From positions 12,069,296 through 12,133,295 of the forward strand of contig JAQFVV010012396.1 of assembly GCA_028023455.1 (NCBI GenBank): a stretch of 64,000 nucleotides of DNA, written 5' to 3'. This document shows positions 12,150-24,467 of this stretch, piece by piece. The position numbers and the translations under genes were made by a program. The first letter of the stretch is position 1, and every line of letters begins with the position of its first letter. The notes under the pieces were generated by a model. The model had not been told where the DNA came from. It made no database searches and worked only from the letters and a program-made list of their open reading frames with translations. The stretch comes from Epiperipatus broadwayi. Lineage: Eukaryota > Onychophora > Udeonychophora > Euonychophora > Peripatidae.

Positions 12150-13260
12150 TCAGTAATAGTGATATTTTAAAAAATTTGAAAAAGAAGATATTAGAAGTTA
12201 TAAAATTATCAATATTATTATACAACTTTGGGCTCAACTCTACTAAAATAGTATTTTGGATTAAAAAGATCACATTAAATATTTTGAGAATTTAAAGATA
12301 TGATCAATGTACAAATTGCCCTTATATTGGGTTTGTAGATTATTAAAGCATTTCTGCTGCAAGTAAAATGTTGAGGTTTTATGATAAAGACCTTAAATAT
12401 TGCCATATTTGGAGAAATATTTATAACATCCACCAGCAATGATTAGAAAATATATGGTTTAATGATTGAAGAATAACACTGGTAAAATACAGAAAATCAA
12501 GGAATAAGAATAAATGGACATTACTTAAGACAGTTATATTATGTAGATGATGTGGTTGTATTCACAATTAATGTTTGAGAGCTGTAGCAAATGTTTGAAA
12601 AGCTATCAAATATATTTTAAAAAAGAGAAAAATATATGTAATCCCCCAAAAAAGAATAACTGTGATATTCAGTGGTTTAAAAGGGAGAAGCGTAAAAATA
12701 TTAACAACTGTAAATATCTAAATTAAATTATTAAGTATAGTAGATATGATTGTCATTATGTGATTGTCATGAAATTTAATTTTTGATGAAGATATTAAAA
12801 AAGAAATAATGTGTGATTACATGTTTGAAAAGAGAAGATTTTAATAAATGTCTTTTATCAGTGCTTCTTGTGTGTCTTAGGCTCGGCACTTAATAAAATA
12901 GCAATATACAGATTACACATTACACAGTGAAGCATAGAGTAGAGAGATGTACATTTAAAAAAACATGGAACAATTAAAAGTTATATACATTAGTGAGAGA
13001 TTAAACAAGTATAATTGAGATCATTGAAAGAAGTAAGAAACTAAAATGGAATTGAGTTAAGCTATGTTGCTTTAAGTCACGACAACAGATGAATGATTTT
13101 AGTTCTAAGTAGATTCCAATAAAGTGTAAAAGATTTAGAAAGGAGCCACATGGGAGATTATAAAAAAGAAAATAAAGTGGATGGATGAGATAAGGAAGGT
13201 TGTAGGGATTGAATAAACTGCAATAAATTCTGAGAGATCTTTCTTGTTTAAGTGTAATAT
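12150..13260 (+). mobile_element. Strongly decayed RTE-like LINE, plus strand
   Basis: Scattered matches to the RTE copies are in order. A reverse-transcriptase active-site remnant reads LYYVDDVVVF near 12536-12565. Next comes KKITVIFSGLK near 12645 (the better copies have KTKVMFNGF), then NNCKYL-like text near 12700. The C-terminal end is IPIKCKRFRKEPHG...WMR near 13108-13190 (IPRDWKRPRKR in the 43-kb copy). Many stops and shifts occur, with no open frame of note. Confidence 0.65.
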
Positions 13261-13304
13261 TTGAAAATAATATTATGTGTGTATATTGGTCTTACTAAAA
13301 TAAA

Positions 13305-13385
13305 AAAATATAATGCTTAGAAAAGTTAATGGTAAAAGAAAACAAGGATACCCAGCAATGTAATGAATAAACTTTATCATTCCAA
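13305..13385 (+). mobile_element. Tiny LINE C-terminal remnant
   Basis: The frame reads MLRKVNGKRKQGYPAM followed by a stop. The GKRxxGxPxxxW-type ending is common at LINE ORF2 C-termini. It is too short to assign and could be chance. Confidence 0.3.
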
Positions 13386-13478
13386 TATTAAATGTGCTTT
13401 TAAAGAGTCTGAAAGTTTATTCTGAAAAAAATATGCCATTTATAAATTTTATAGGAATTGATGTTCTCTTGACACTAA

Positions 13479-15640
13479 TATTATAATAATAAATTCACAG
13501 CAGAATATTTGTGTCAGTTAGCAAACCATCTAGCGCAACAAATTCAACCCATGGAGGGGGTCTATCCAATAGCCATAGTACCCTATAATAAAAAGAAAGC
13601 AATTATTCCACCTATTACAGACCTCAGGCCAATATCTATGGGACCTTTGCCGATCAAAATTATGGAGAAAATCATTAAAGATGAAATTGAACCATATATA
13701 ATGCCACTTATCTCCAAAGCACAATATGCAAAGAAAAACTCTTCAACAACAGAAGCAGCCTTGTTCTTCAAAGTAATTCTAGCCACAGTAAAACAGTGGA
13801 AAAAATACAGACCCATTGTCGTGCAGCTTGACATAGAAGCTGCATTTGACTCAGTCAATAAATATACACTTCTGAAAATGCTAAAAGATACAGAAATTCC
13901 TAGAACACACTTATATATAATTGCAAACCTGCTTCTGAAAGAGAGATCCATATAACTTTAAATGGAAGAAACTCACCATCTTTCACACCCACCAAATCTA
14001 TATCCCAAGGATCCCCTCTTAGTTCACTATTGTTTATATTTTACATCAATCCCCTTATTAAAAGCATACAAAATGCATTTATTGGGATCGAGATACCAGA
14101 CATAACACAGCGCACTACATGCATTGCCTATATAGATGATGTTACCATATTCCTAATATTAAAAAAACAAATACCGCAACTCCAAAAGATATTGCAAGAA
14201 TATTAGCAAAAATATGAATTAACATTTAACCCGACAAAAACCACAGCCTGGTCACTATACACTGGTAAACCATGTACATCAATTTACAAATCAAAACCAA
14301 ACTCTTTCCTTGGGTTTCCATTTCGTATGGGAATTACAGGAATGAAATGCCATATCCAAAATAAACTTAAAGAAGAAGCCACAAAAATTCTAAACTCCTT
14401 GTCCAAAGCATATCTTTCATTATATTCCAAAGTACAGTTAATTAACCAGCTTATCATGACCAAATTAACATACTATGTACCGGTTATTTCATTCTCAAAG
14501 GTGTTCATTTCAAAAATTAAAACCATATATAATAAACTACTTTGGGCCAGAAAAACAGTAGCAATTTCCACAAAAAAACTTAGCCAACCCCTAATAAAAA
14601 ATGGACTTGGCTTGCACAACATCAATATTTTTCATCTACAGAAGTTAAGGAACTCAATAATCACAATACTTGCCAAATACCCAAAAATTAACCACTTGCT
14701 AGAAGTTACTCCAACAGATAGACCACCTCCAAAAGGTTCTTTTTTCGCTAACATTATATACCAATGCAAAACCACAGACAAGATTCCAGAACAGTATTTG
14801 CATAAGTATTCATATTGGGATATTTATGGTTTAATAAACAGAGAAGCAGATACTAATGTTATACAACCTATGCTAGGAATTAACAAGAGACTACTCAAGG
14901 AATTTAAAAAATGGGCTCTAGAGTCCAGATACTTTGATTTTATCATAAAAATCAATCTCATTGCTTTGCCAACAACCCACTTTCTTTATCATAAAAGAAT
15001 GTATATATCTATTGACCCCTTCTGTGGACTCTGCCATCGAGCAGAAGAGACACTGGACCACTTTATTTATCAATGTGTAGCACTTAACCAAATACAACAG
15101 ATAATGTGTAACACCTACAGAAAACCAGGTACAATAATTAATCACATAATGGCTGTGTTTCAGGGAAGATCAAAACCAAGCATTAGGGCAGCCACATTTG
15201 TTCTATATGCGTACTGGTGCACCCGATGTACTTTCTTAATTGGCAATAATGCCAGATGACACCCAGCTACATTTAGCAACAAACTGCTACACATTTGAAA
15301 TAAAGATAAAATAATAACCAACTCCCACTTATATGCAGCAACATGGTCATTGTTAAAACAACCATCAATGCTGTGAATGCTGCAAAGAAAACTATCATAC
15401 AACTAACATTCAAAGTGACATGCGGACAAAACTAAATAAGGTCATCCAACTTTAGAACTCTGATTATTTTTGCTGTTTTATTTTTTATATTGTTATAGTC
15501 CATTAACCACAAAGTGTAACCACTAAATTTCATTTATATATGTTTACCCTAATATTATTCATTGTATGCTAAACTTGAAATTTTCTAGATATAAACTTGT
15601 ATAAACAATTGAGATCAGTAAAGCCTTTATTGAAACATCA
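13479..15640 (+). mobile_element. Relatively young non-LTR retrotransposon, ORF2 broken twice
   Basis: One reverse-transcriptase ORF can be followed from 13479 to the stop at 15257-15259 with only two lesions: a frameshift close to 13950 (frame 1 ends at TAA 13953) and an in-frame TAG at 14204. Motifs in order are LRPISMGP (13624), QLDIEAAFDSV (13826), SQGSPLSSLLF (14002), YIDDVTIF (14129), then a long connection domain. A C-terminal CGLC...HFIYQC motif (C-x2-C-x8-H-x4-C) starts at 15022. An endonuclease and 5' end are absent, so the copy is 5'-truncated inside RT. The 3' end is probably at the CAT/AAT/GAT microsatellite 15637-15703. The clade is not clear to me: the RT is unlike the RTE copies nearby, and the Cys/His motif is of a type shared by several clades. 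Confidence 0.88.
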
Positions 15641-15703
15641 TCATCATCATCATCATCATAATAATAATAATAATAATAATGATGATGATGATGATGGTGA
15701 TGA
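15637..15703. repeat. (CAT)n(AAT)n(GAT)n microsatellite, self-complementary
   Basis: Eight CAT units, then AAT units, then GAT/GGT units. CAT and GAT flanks can pair to a hairpin. It may be the slipped tail of the LINE that ends just before it. Confidence 0.9.
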
Positions 15704-16033
15704 TGTCAATATATATTCGTAAAAGAATCATTTATTTATTTACTGAAAGATTATTTTTTTAAAATAGAAAGCATAGACTAATAAAATTTGGAGTGGCAAA
15801 TTAAACTTAATTTAAAAGTGCTATTTATTAATTCACAAAAGTTAATGAATTAATAGTAGCTTAAAAATGCAGCAATTGTTGATTATATTTATATAATCTA
15901 CATAATGAAGTAAATAGTAATGAAATGCCTAGTAATACAATTAGAATTTTTGGTCCCTATGCAAGATTAAAAAAAAAAAACATTTTTTTAATATTTATAA
16001 CATATACCTTAATAATTATATATATATATATAT

Positions 16034-16223
16034 TGTACTGCCAACGAATATATGAGCACACATATATTCTGTGTTACATATGTACACACATATATTCTGT
16101 GTTACATATGTAATCATTTATAAATAAATGAACAAATTGATTTTAAAAGGAAAAGAAAAATGAGAATAATAAAATATAAATATAATATGTTTTTAAAGTT
16201 TTTTTTTTTTAAAAAAACGCAAA
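16034..16223 (+). mobile_element. Element X, copy 1, left part (split by LINE-B)
   Basis: It begins TGTACTGCCAACGAATATAT and matches 20963-21135 in copy 2, including TTGATTTTAAAAGGAAAAGA and the T-run. It carries an extra internal duplication of about 28 bp (CACACATATATTCTGTGTTA twice, 16058-16110). The match stops at CTTGT (16224-16228), where LINE-B is inserted, and resumes at 18108. Confidence 0.8.
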
Positions 16224-16227
16224 CTTG

Positions 16228-18107
16228 TGATGTGATGTACTGTGACCTCCTTAAATGGAGTCAGAAATCTCTCAGCAACTGTGCCCAAAGAAACCTGTTA
16301 GCCACTTTATCATCCCCTTCCATTCCCCACCCTAAGCTTTCCCATAATCTGCTCCATCCCATTTCTACAACATAATCTTTGTCAACTCTATGGCCGTTAT
16401 ATCTAAATCCCTCTTATCTTTCCCCAAACCCAGGATAAAAACCAATAATTCACTTTCTGTATAATCACTTAGTTCATATTTATTCTCCCGTAACTTCATT
16501 ATTTGTATCCTTTCTGCTTTCAAGCATTTACATTCAATCAACAGATGCCTAATATTTTCTATACCTTCCTTACACAATTTGCACAGTAAATCAACCATAT
16601 TTTCCCATTTACATGCATATTCTCTTGTTGCTAAAGATCCCGTTTGAGCCTTAAACAATAAACTACTTTCCTTAATATTATTATAAATTAACTCATACCC
16701 AATGTACCATTTACTTCTATATATATTTAAACTCTTCTTACTCTCCATACTAGTTCTCCATCTCTTTAATTCCCTATTCTTTATTAATGCATCTATTCTT
16801 TTATCCCATTCCTTACCACTATAACAGTCAACAATCCTTCTAACACAATCATACCACCTTTTATACAAGTATACTGATATAAATTCTTTATCCAAATCTT
16901 TTGAATACTGCATTATCTTTCTCATCCATCTTGTTACCTACCCTTTACTCTTAACCCAACTAAACACTATTTTGGCTATTCTTTTACTATCCATAAACTG
17001 CAACCTACCAAACATTTTCATTTTACTTTTTACATCTCTCATATAAAAACTTGACCATCCCATTTCTCCTTGAATTGCCTCCTTTGCTGTCCACACCTCT
17101 GCATCTAATGCATGTCTTCCTACTTCCCTTTGTACTTTTTCTAAATAATCTAAAACCCCTTTACTAACACATAATGCATCATTACCATATGTTAATACTG
17201 CTATTGCAACTCCTTTCCATACAATTCTAGCTACATCATATTTATTATATGAAAACACTGTTAGTTTCTTTACCAAATCCTTTCTTTTCTTTGCTTCATT
17301 TACCAATTTTCTCTCCCATTCATCCAAGCAATTTTCCTGATTACATAAGATGATTCCCAAATACCTATATCTATCCACCACATTTAACTTTATACCCCCT
17401 AATAAATATTCTACATCTTCTCTTTCCCCAGTATTAACCATCATTATATTTGATTTTTCTTCACTAAATTTAATCCCCATCTCTTTACCAACCCTTGCAC
17501 ATGTCCTCAGCATAATTTCCATATCTTTTCTTTTTGCACACAAAAAAGATATCCACAAAAAAGAGACCTGACAAAGTATATACACCCTTGCCACCATATC
17601 ACTATCCTTCTTCCTAGTCTTTCTATTTCTTTCTCCATTTGACACAAATACAACAACAACAAAATAGGCAACATAGGGCATTCTTGTTTTAGTCCCACCC
17701 CATTTTTAACTTTAACTGATTCTATATCCCCTAATTGATAAGTATACTAATTATTTTAATATAATTTCTTAATAATATTTACTAAAGCTTCATCCATTCC
17801 CAAATTTGCTAAACTTACCCATAATCTATTTCTATTTACTCTATCATATGTCCTCTCTATATCTATAAAACTCATATATAATGATCTACTTGAATTCCTA
17901 CTCATATCCATAAGTTGTGTAACTACAAATAAACTATCTTCTATACGTTTATCTGACCTAAAACCTCCTTGCATTTCCCCCACTACATTATTCTCTTCCA
18001 TCCATTTTACAACTCTTCCAGCCACCAGATATGAAAAAACTTTATATAAAACTGATGTTACCGCTATCAGTCTATAATTATTTAACTTTCTACGATCCTT
18101 ACTCGTT
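16228..18107 (-). mobile_element. LINE-B: 5'-truncated non-LTR retrotransposon nested in element X
   Basis: Minus-strand pieces in order: RT start (18109-17756: NYRLIAVTSVLYKVFSYL, then EMQGGFRSDKRIEDSLFVV, YMSFIDIERTYDRVNRN); a shifted middle (17698-16938: GLKQECPMLPILLLLYL, FSEEKSNIMMVNTG, YRYLGIIL); and a C-terminal part (16925-16365) with CKLC-x8-H-x4-C (LLCKLCKEGIENIRHLLIEC). The active-site FADD region near 17590 is frameshifted and lost. The 3' end is GTGATGTACTGTGAC-type with a short CATCA-repeat tail, and CTTGT flanks both sides (16224-16228, 18108-18112) as a target duplication. The uninterrupted site is visible in copy 2 of X. The clade is not assigned. Confidence 0.85.
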
Positions 18108-18112
18108 CTTGT

Positions 18113-19585
18113 AAAAAAATGAAGTATTGTGTCACCTTTTTCTTTTAAAAATAAAAGAAAGTTTTAATATTAAAGATCAAGTAGGGGAGGGGGGAATAAT
18201 TCTTAAATAAAAGTTAGAATGAGCTTTCCTTTTTATAAATAATAAAAATAATAATAATAATAAAGAATGTATGTAAAAATGAAATTAAACTAAAAATATA
18301 ATTTGTAATAAAAAAACTTTTGAAATTTGCAATTTATTAAAGATTACTTGGCTGATAAAAAGAAATGATAACTCCCATTTGTACTAATTAAAGAAACAAA
18401 GGAAAAGACTATGGACATTATCTTATCGAAGTATTAGATTAATCTAAGCAAGAGACTAAATTAAAATGGAATGCAAAAATTAATTAAGGAAATATAAAAT
18501 TAATTAAACCAGATTGAAGGATGATAAAGAGAAACAATGAGAAAAAAACATAAAAGGACCGAGAAATGAGAAATTATCATTGATTCATTATCATTATTAT
18601 TGCAATTCAGATTGTTTCAGACGCAGTAAAATTATTAGTTAACACTGCTGTATTACTATAAAAATTAAAGAAGAGAAGATGGTGAAAAGCTATCCACATT
18701 GTCAGTATGCATGTGCCTCTATCTATCTTCATTGAAGGCCAACCTATCAGCATGCAGTGGTAAACAATACCAGAAGTGTGCAGCTAGCCTTGATCCCATC
18801 CCAGTCCTCAGTACCATCATATGTTCTCCACCTGAAACTTATGCCCAACTCATGATCTGTGAACTACCGATAATATCTCTTTCTCTCATTGCAAACTGGA
18901 AATCAATAAGAAGCCAAAACCATCAATGGAAAGAAAAGGCCAACCGGTTGATAATTGACAAAAAAAAAACAAAAACAAATAAGGAACTGTATCCATGAAA
19001 GTATGGCATGCTATTTAAAATTCTAGGTAAATATAATTCTTATTTTCGTATTCTAAAGATTTGCACATATATGAGTGGAAGAACTTTAATGAACTCTAAT
19101 AATTACAGCCAACATAGTCCTTAATATTGCATTCTTATATTTGTATTATATTATGATATACATAAGTGTGTGTGTAAATGTCATTTTTTATTATATCATG
19201 TTATAATTATGTGTGAGTGTAAAATAAAATATTTTTTTGCTTAATTGTTGCCCAATCAATTCTCTCTCTTATAACTGCATCACTAATAGGTTAAATTATA
19301 ATTAACTATAAGTGTTGGGCAAGTGTGTCAGAGATTTCACCTTGCAATTGAGAAAAGGTGTTCAGATGGCAGGGATTTGAATCTCACAGTCAAGAAGTGC
19401 TTAGCCTGGAAATGTGATCATAAGTTATACTTTGTATAGTCTGTCTGGTTATAGGTACCATGGATCTATCTGTAATATTATACTTCTCTGCCTGAAGGGT
19501 CGGTGATTGCAGTAGTGGAAGTGCAGCCTGAGTTAAAATTGAAATCTAAAGAAAATGATCAGAGTGATTTTCTCCAACCCAGTTC
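18113..19585 (+). mobile_element. Element X, copy 1, right part
   Basis: It matches copy 2 (21136-22546) in order: TTTTAAAAATAAAAGAAAG and a GGGG tract; a GC-richer block 18690-18960 with CCATCAATGGA and AAAGGCCAAC; then TGGCAGGGATTTGAATC, CTGGAAATGTGATC and GCCTGAAGGGTCGGT; and it ends near TCCAACCCAGTTCAA. The GGGATTTGAATC block resembles a tRNA-type box B. No credible protein is encoded; the 99-codon plus-strand ORF at 18699 is not kept in copy 2. Confidence 0.75.
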
Positions 19586-20962
19586 AATTGGCTTTCTAAC
19601 ATGGGTGCTGAAATGCGACAAATACTAGAGTAATTAAAATTGGAAAAAAAAGTTCAAAACTAAAATTTAAATTAAACACTAAATTGTATGATAAAAGTTG
19701 AAATTGGTGAGCAGTGTGAGAAGAGAAATAGACCAAGGTAAACAAGTTGTAAAGTTGTAATATTGATAAAATAATTAATAATAGTTAAATATATAATGTA
19801 ATTAAAAAGGAGAGAAAAAAAAGTGGTCAGAAATGATAATTTATTACTGGGGGTTTGGAGTTGGTCAAACATTTTGTTCGATTTAAAAACAGAAAAAATA
19901 ATAAAAATAAAAGAATCATCTGACTAAAGTTAGGGAAGTTTAGAGTTGATATTAGTTAAATGGAAGTATAATGAGAATTTTGTTATTTAAAGTAAAATAA
20001 TAGTTTTAGAGTAAATATACGATAATAAAATAAAAGTTTTTTTTTCTTTGTATACAATCAAAATGCAGTGATAAAATAATAAATAAATCTAAAAGAATAA
20101 AGCACATAATAAATAAAATGAAATCTAAAATAAAAATGATCTTTAATATATGCATGGAGTGTCAGATGTATTGGAGTTGTAAAGGGGAGTGGGGTAAGAA
20201 AGTGAAGGTTGAGGAAGGTATAGTAAGTGTAGGCTGTCAAGCTATGTGAAAATGGTATTCGTAATGGGAAAAATGGGGATATAGTCCTTAGGGTGAGTAT
20301 CCAGCAGAGAGATTCCTGGGCCCATCCAAATCATGCCAAGAAAAATAGTCCCAATTCCTTATCTCAAATTGGCACCCTGGAAAAATACTAGCATAAGCTG
20401 CAAATCAGTTTCATGGGAAGAAAAATTCCCAAAATTTTGTAATAAATATTGTTAATAGTGTAAACTGAATGGTCAGTTGAAGAATCCTGCCATTCACAGC
20501 AATCCCATTTTCATCTTCTAGGATGTAGACCCATTGGAAAAAGTCATGGGTTCATTCAATTGGCTGGTCAAGAAATCCCAGCATAGAAGGTAATGTTTTT
20601 TTTTATCGTGTGTCAGATATAAGCCAGACGTATTCTGCAATATGCTGTATTTAAACATCTGTACACATTGCTGAGATGTATGTTGTCCCTGGTGGTCATC
20701 ACATATGACATAATTGTTGAAATCAACATAGCTTAAGAAAGGTGATTCTCTGTGCTTTATCCATCTTAGCAATTCCAAAAACTTACATAATAGAAAAGTA
20801 GTACATAAATAAGAGAAGATAGAATCTGTAACATGTAAAACAAAATAATAAGTAATAATTAAAAAATGAAAAATCGAAGGAAAGCTATAAGAAAATTATT
20901 AGAGATAAAATGGTTAATTTGATGCATTTTACCTCTCAAACTAGGGAGGGGAGGGTGTGTGA
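19586..20962. other. Between the two X copies: purine-rich part and an unassigned GC-richer block
   Basis: 19620-20240 is purine-rich on the plus strand. 20280-20790 has more balanced composition. Its minus strand holds an 86-codon open frame (20778-20518: RWIKHRESPFLSYV ... LLCWDFLTSQLNEP) that matches no family I know and has no splice-site or start support. It may belong to another transposon. Confidence 0.4.
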
Positions 20963-22546
20963 TGTACTGCCAATGAATATATGGGTGAAAAGGTACACAT
21001 ATTCTGTATTACATATGTAATCATTTATAAATAAATGATCAAATTGATTTTAAAAGGAAAAGAAAAAATGAAAATAATAAAATATAAATATATGTTTTTA
21101 AAGAGTTTTTTTTTGAAAGCCAATCTTGTAAAAATAAAAGTATTACATCATTTTGCTTTTAAAATATAATAAAACTATGTTAAAAAAAGTGGGGTAGGGA
21201 AAGATTTAAAACTCTCCTTAGGTTAAGGAAATTTTTTATTTATTTATAAGTTAAAAGAGTAAATATGGAAAATTAAAATAAAATTTGTTTGTAAAAGCTT
21301 TGGAATGCAATTAGTATATAAGATTAACGATTAAATTGTATTAATTAAAAAACTGTAAACTATCTTATCAAGGTCATTTAGATGAATCTGAGCATAGGAT
21401 TAAGATAACCATAAATGTAAAATTAATTAAAAGATAGATTCCAAATTAAAATCAAAATTAAAAATAACGATAAGAAATGAAAACAATAGGAGAGAAACAA
21501 AGTTATTCAGTCGAATTCATGTTATTGCTACACAGTCGGATTGCTATCAGTATGGACAGAATTCAAAATGCAGAGCCGGAGTTTGGAGAACTATAAGTGC
21601 AGAAGCATACCAGTTATTGCTGCTGCGGACTAGTGCAGAAACCACTGAAATAGCAACATGTGTTGCTAGAACTCTAATCCTCTGTCAAATCAACTGTGCT
21701 TACCTGAACCAATGCCCGAAACAAATGCCTAAATAGTGAATTGATGCTGCTGCTAATTTCTTTCTCTCTCATTGTTGATCCAAAGAACGGAAGACAAGCC
21801 CCAGGAACCATCAATGGAGAAACAAAAGGCCAACAGATTGGAAAACAAATCCAAATGAAAACCAAAACCATTGGACAATATGTTCAAAATAAAAACCTGG
21901 GTAAATATACTTTTAAATAGCTGTGTACACACTTAATTTTAAATGAAATGAACTTTAACTAATGAATTATTATAACTATAGCCTAAAGTAATCATTTAAA
22001 ATTTTCTTATGTAAAATTTAGTTATTTTATATTATATTAAATATATGTACGTGTAAATAATTAAATATTGTTTGGTTTAATTGTTATTTTGTCTATTTTC
22101 TCTTTCTCTCTTGTCACTACATCACCAGTGAATTAGTGTAGTTATTTTATGCGTTAAGTAAATATGCTGGACCCTGAGACAGAGTGTGAGCTAGTCATGG
22201 GATATGTCAAGCACTGGATTTTGTGCCTGCTGTCCAAAGCACGCTAACTATAACCTATGATTGGTTGGCATCTGAGGTTAATCTTCAAGACAAATAAAAT
22301 ACTTTGGATGGCAGGGATTTGAATCCAGCAGTCGAGAAGGGCCACAGTCTGGAAATGTGATCGTGTTATGCTTTGCATAGCTCGATCTGATTGTGGGTAT
22401 CATTGATGGTTCTTATATCGATGGTATTCTTCCTTCTGCTTGAAGGGCCGGTCCATTCACATGTTTTTTTAAAAATTATTATAAAATGGTTTAAATCCAG
22501 TTAAGCCAAAAAGAATAAATTTCTCTTTTAATCCAACCCAGTTCAA
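20963..22546 (+). mobile_element. Element X, copy 2 (uninterrupted)
   Basis: This is the intact counterpart of the split copy at 16034-19585. It starts GTACTGCCAATGAATATATG and ends near TCCAACCCAGTTCAACA. It includes CTTGTAAAAATAAAAG at 21126, which is the empty target site of LINE-B. The box-B-like GGGATTTGAATCC is at 22315. No ORF is conserved between the copies, so it is non-autonomous. Its class is unknown; terminal inverted repeats were not seen. Confidence 0.75.
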
Positions 22547-22549
22547 CAT

Positions 22550-24290
22550 ATATATATAAAAGAAAAAAGTTCCCAAGACCCAATGCTTCATACACACTGT
22601 TTTAGTTTGTTTCATAATATTATGTTATTGGTGTGCTATTATTGTATTAAAAAATAAGTGTGACAGTCAAACTTTAGAAAAATCTAATTAAATTGAAATG
22701 CATATTAAAAGCCATTAATATATTTTTTATAGTGTCTATAAACATTATTATGGTAGAAATATTTTCTACAGATACAGAATTAAAAAAAAAACATTATGTA
22801 TTAATTGAAGTATTTACAATGTTTTAAAAATTATTAATATGAAATAATTTTAAATTTATTATTTTATAAAATTACTACTTATAAAAATTTAAAAAAATAT
22901 TACATCTTTATAGCTATAAAATTTTTATATATTATAAAAAACATTTATTAAGATTATATTACTTATTTGTATATATTTCTCTCCTTTTTCCTATCTAATT
23001 TGTATTATAATGATTCTTATTCAGAAATGTGATAACTTGTATATGAATGCATGTCATTTTAAAAATTATTTCTAGAAAAAAAATTCAAATTTATATTCTA
23101 TGAAATGAACTACATAATTTTATATTAACTCACAAAACGTTCTGTCTAACTATCTGTGAGAATGTTATCCATCACCTCACATCCATATTTATCTATTTAG
23201 CTATATAATTAAAAATTATCCATTTTAATATTACTTTCTGATTTTTTTTAGAAAGAATTTAATATAGCATGCATGATATATTACACATATACAAAATGAC
23301 AATTTTAATTTAAATCCCATTAAATAAAGCACCTAGTTATTACTTGATCATGTGACATTAATTTAAGAATTTCATTTGAATTCTTAAAACATATGCTATC
23401 ACTTGATCAAATAATAACATTTGATAATTGTTATTGTTAAAGAATTATTTTTATTTATTTACTTAGTTATAATTTTTTAGCATCAAAAATTACTTTAATT
23501 AAATATTTTGAATGTTTCTTTAATAAAGATTGTTGGTCATATCAGAGTAACAATTCAAAAGTTAAAAGTTTCTATATCAACAGCTCACTTTAATTAATTG
23601 AATGAATTTATTATGCTAACCTATCACTTAGGTGCACAAACACCATATAATCTTTGAAAAACAATCACATAATTATATTAATATAATTAAACATATTTCA
23701 ATTTATTATTATATTGAAAAAAAAAAAAGATAAATATAAAGTCAACTTTAAGCAATACATAGAAATTATGAATAGCTATTAATGAAAAGAAAACACTTTT
23801 AAGTCATAGCTATAAAATATATAAATGTGTAAAGTATGGAAAATAAAATGTGTTATATATAAACAAACTTTATAAAGAAAGATTTGGATATGAGAGAAAC
23901 AATAGTAAAAATTACTCAAAAAATAAAAAAAGAAAGAAGATAATTTTTAATAAAAAAAAACAACAAAAAAACAATAAGGTGAATGAATTTGTTAAAATAT
24001 ATATATTGCTTTTATAAATAAAAAATTTGAAAAGTAAAGAATTATTTAAAAACTTTTTTATTCACTGTTACAATTATAATCAAACCGCCAGAATGCAAGC
24101 AATAAGTAATAGTTCATTAAAAGAATAATATTGCAATGAAATCGTACAACAACAGGATCAAATACAAAATAAGCTAACAATAGATCATATTTCTCTCCCT
24201 AAGGTTTCATTATAAATGCACTGGAAATTGTTTTTAATCCTACAATATATATATAATCGTATTTTTTAAAACATTTTAAATTCTTGCTTA
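22550..24290. other. Intron stretch with one foldback
   Basis: Very AT-rich. An imperfect foldback at 23335-23418 has outer arms GTTATTACTTGATCA / TGATCAAATAATAAC and an inner hairpin TTAAGAATTTCA. No gene is seen. Confidence 0.55.
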
Positions 24291-24291
24291 C

Positions 24292-24466
24292 CTTCTATAT
24301 CTTCTTGGTGGAAGAGGGGGTTCTGACCTAAGTTCAACAATTTCTTCATCCATCTTAGTAGCTATACATGGATTACTAACCCCCTGATCTTTCATATCCA
24401 TAAGACTTACTGAGCGTTTTTTGTTTGGATCAATTCTTGCATATGTATCTAGTTTACTGGAAACCT
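24292..24466 (-). CDS. PDZ-protein gene, exon with proline/arginine patch
   Basis: The exon is 175 nt (2 nt, 57 codons, 2 nt), between a long poly-T/CAG acceptor and a GTAAGC donor. The peptide runs from EVSSKLDTYARIDPNKK through a mixed polar stretch to EPPLPPRRYR. The proline run followed by arginines resembles an SH3-type ligand (PxLPPR), which is inference from the motif only. Both splice phases match the neighbouring exons. The upstream (5') intron of about 11.8 kb carries the palindrome, a hammerhead element and the minisatellite. Confidence 0.85.
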
Positions 24467-24467
24467 C

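Noticed and set aside
13583-13951. 122-codon minus-strand ORF
   Set aside because: It is the antisense shadow of the LINE reverse-transcriptase frame.
15637-15703. CRISPR-like or other regularly spaced array
   Set aside because: It is a simple trinucleotide microsatellite; no spaced direct repeats of CRISPR type occur anywhere in the window.
18699-18998. 99-codon plus-strand ORF in element X
   Set aside because: Not conserved in the second copy of X, so unlikely to be coding.
20518-20778. 86-codon minus-strand ORF with mixed composition
   Set aside because: Unmatched to any family I know and isolated; it may be transposon-derived, but there is not enough to call a gene.
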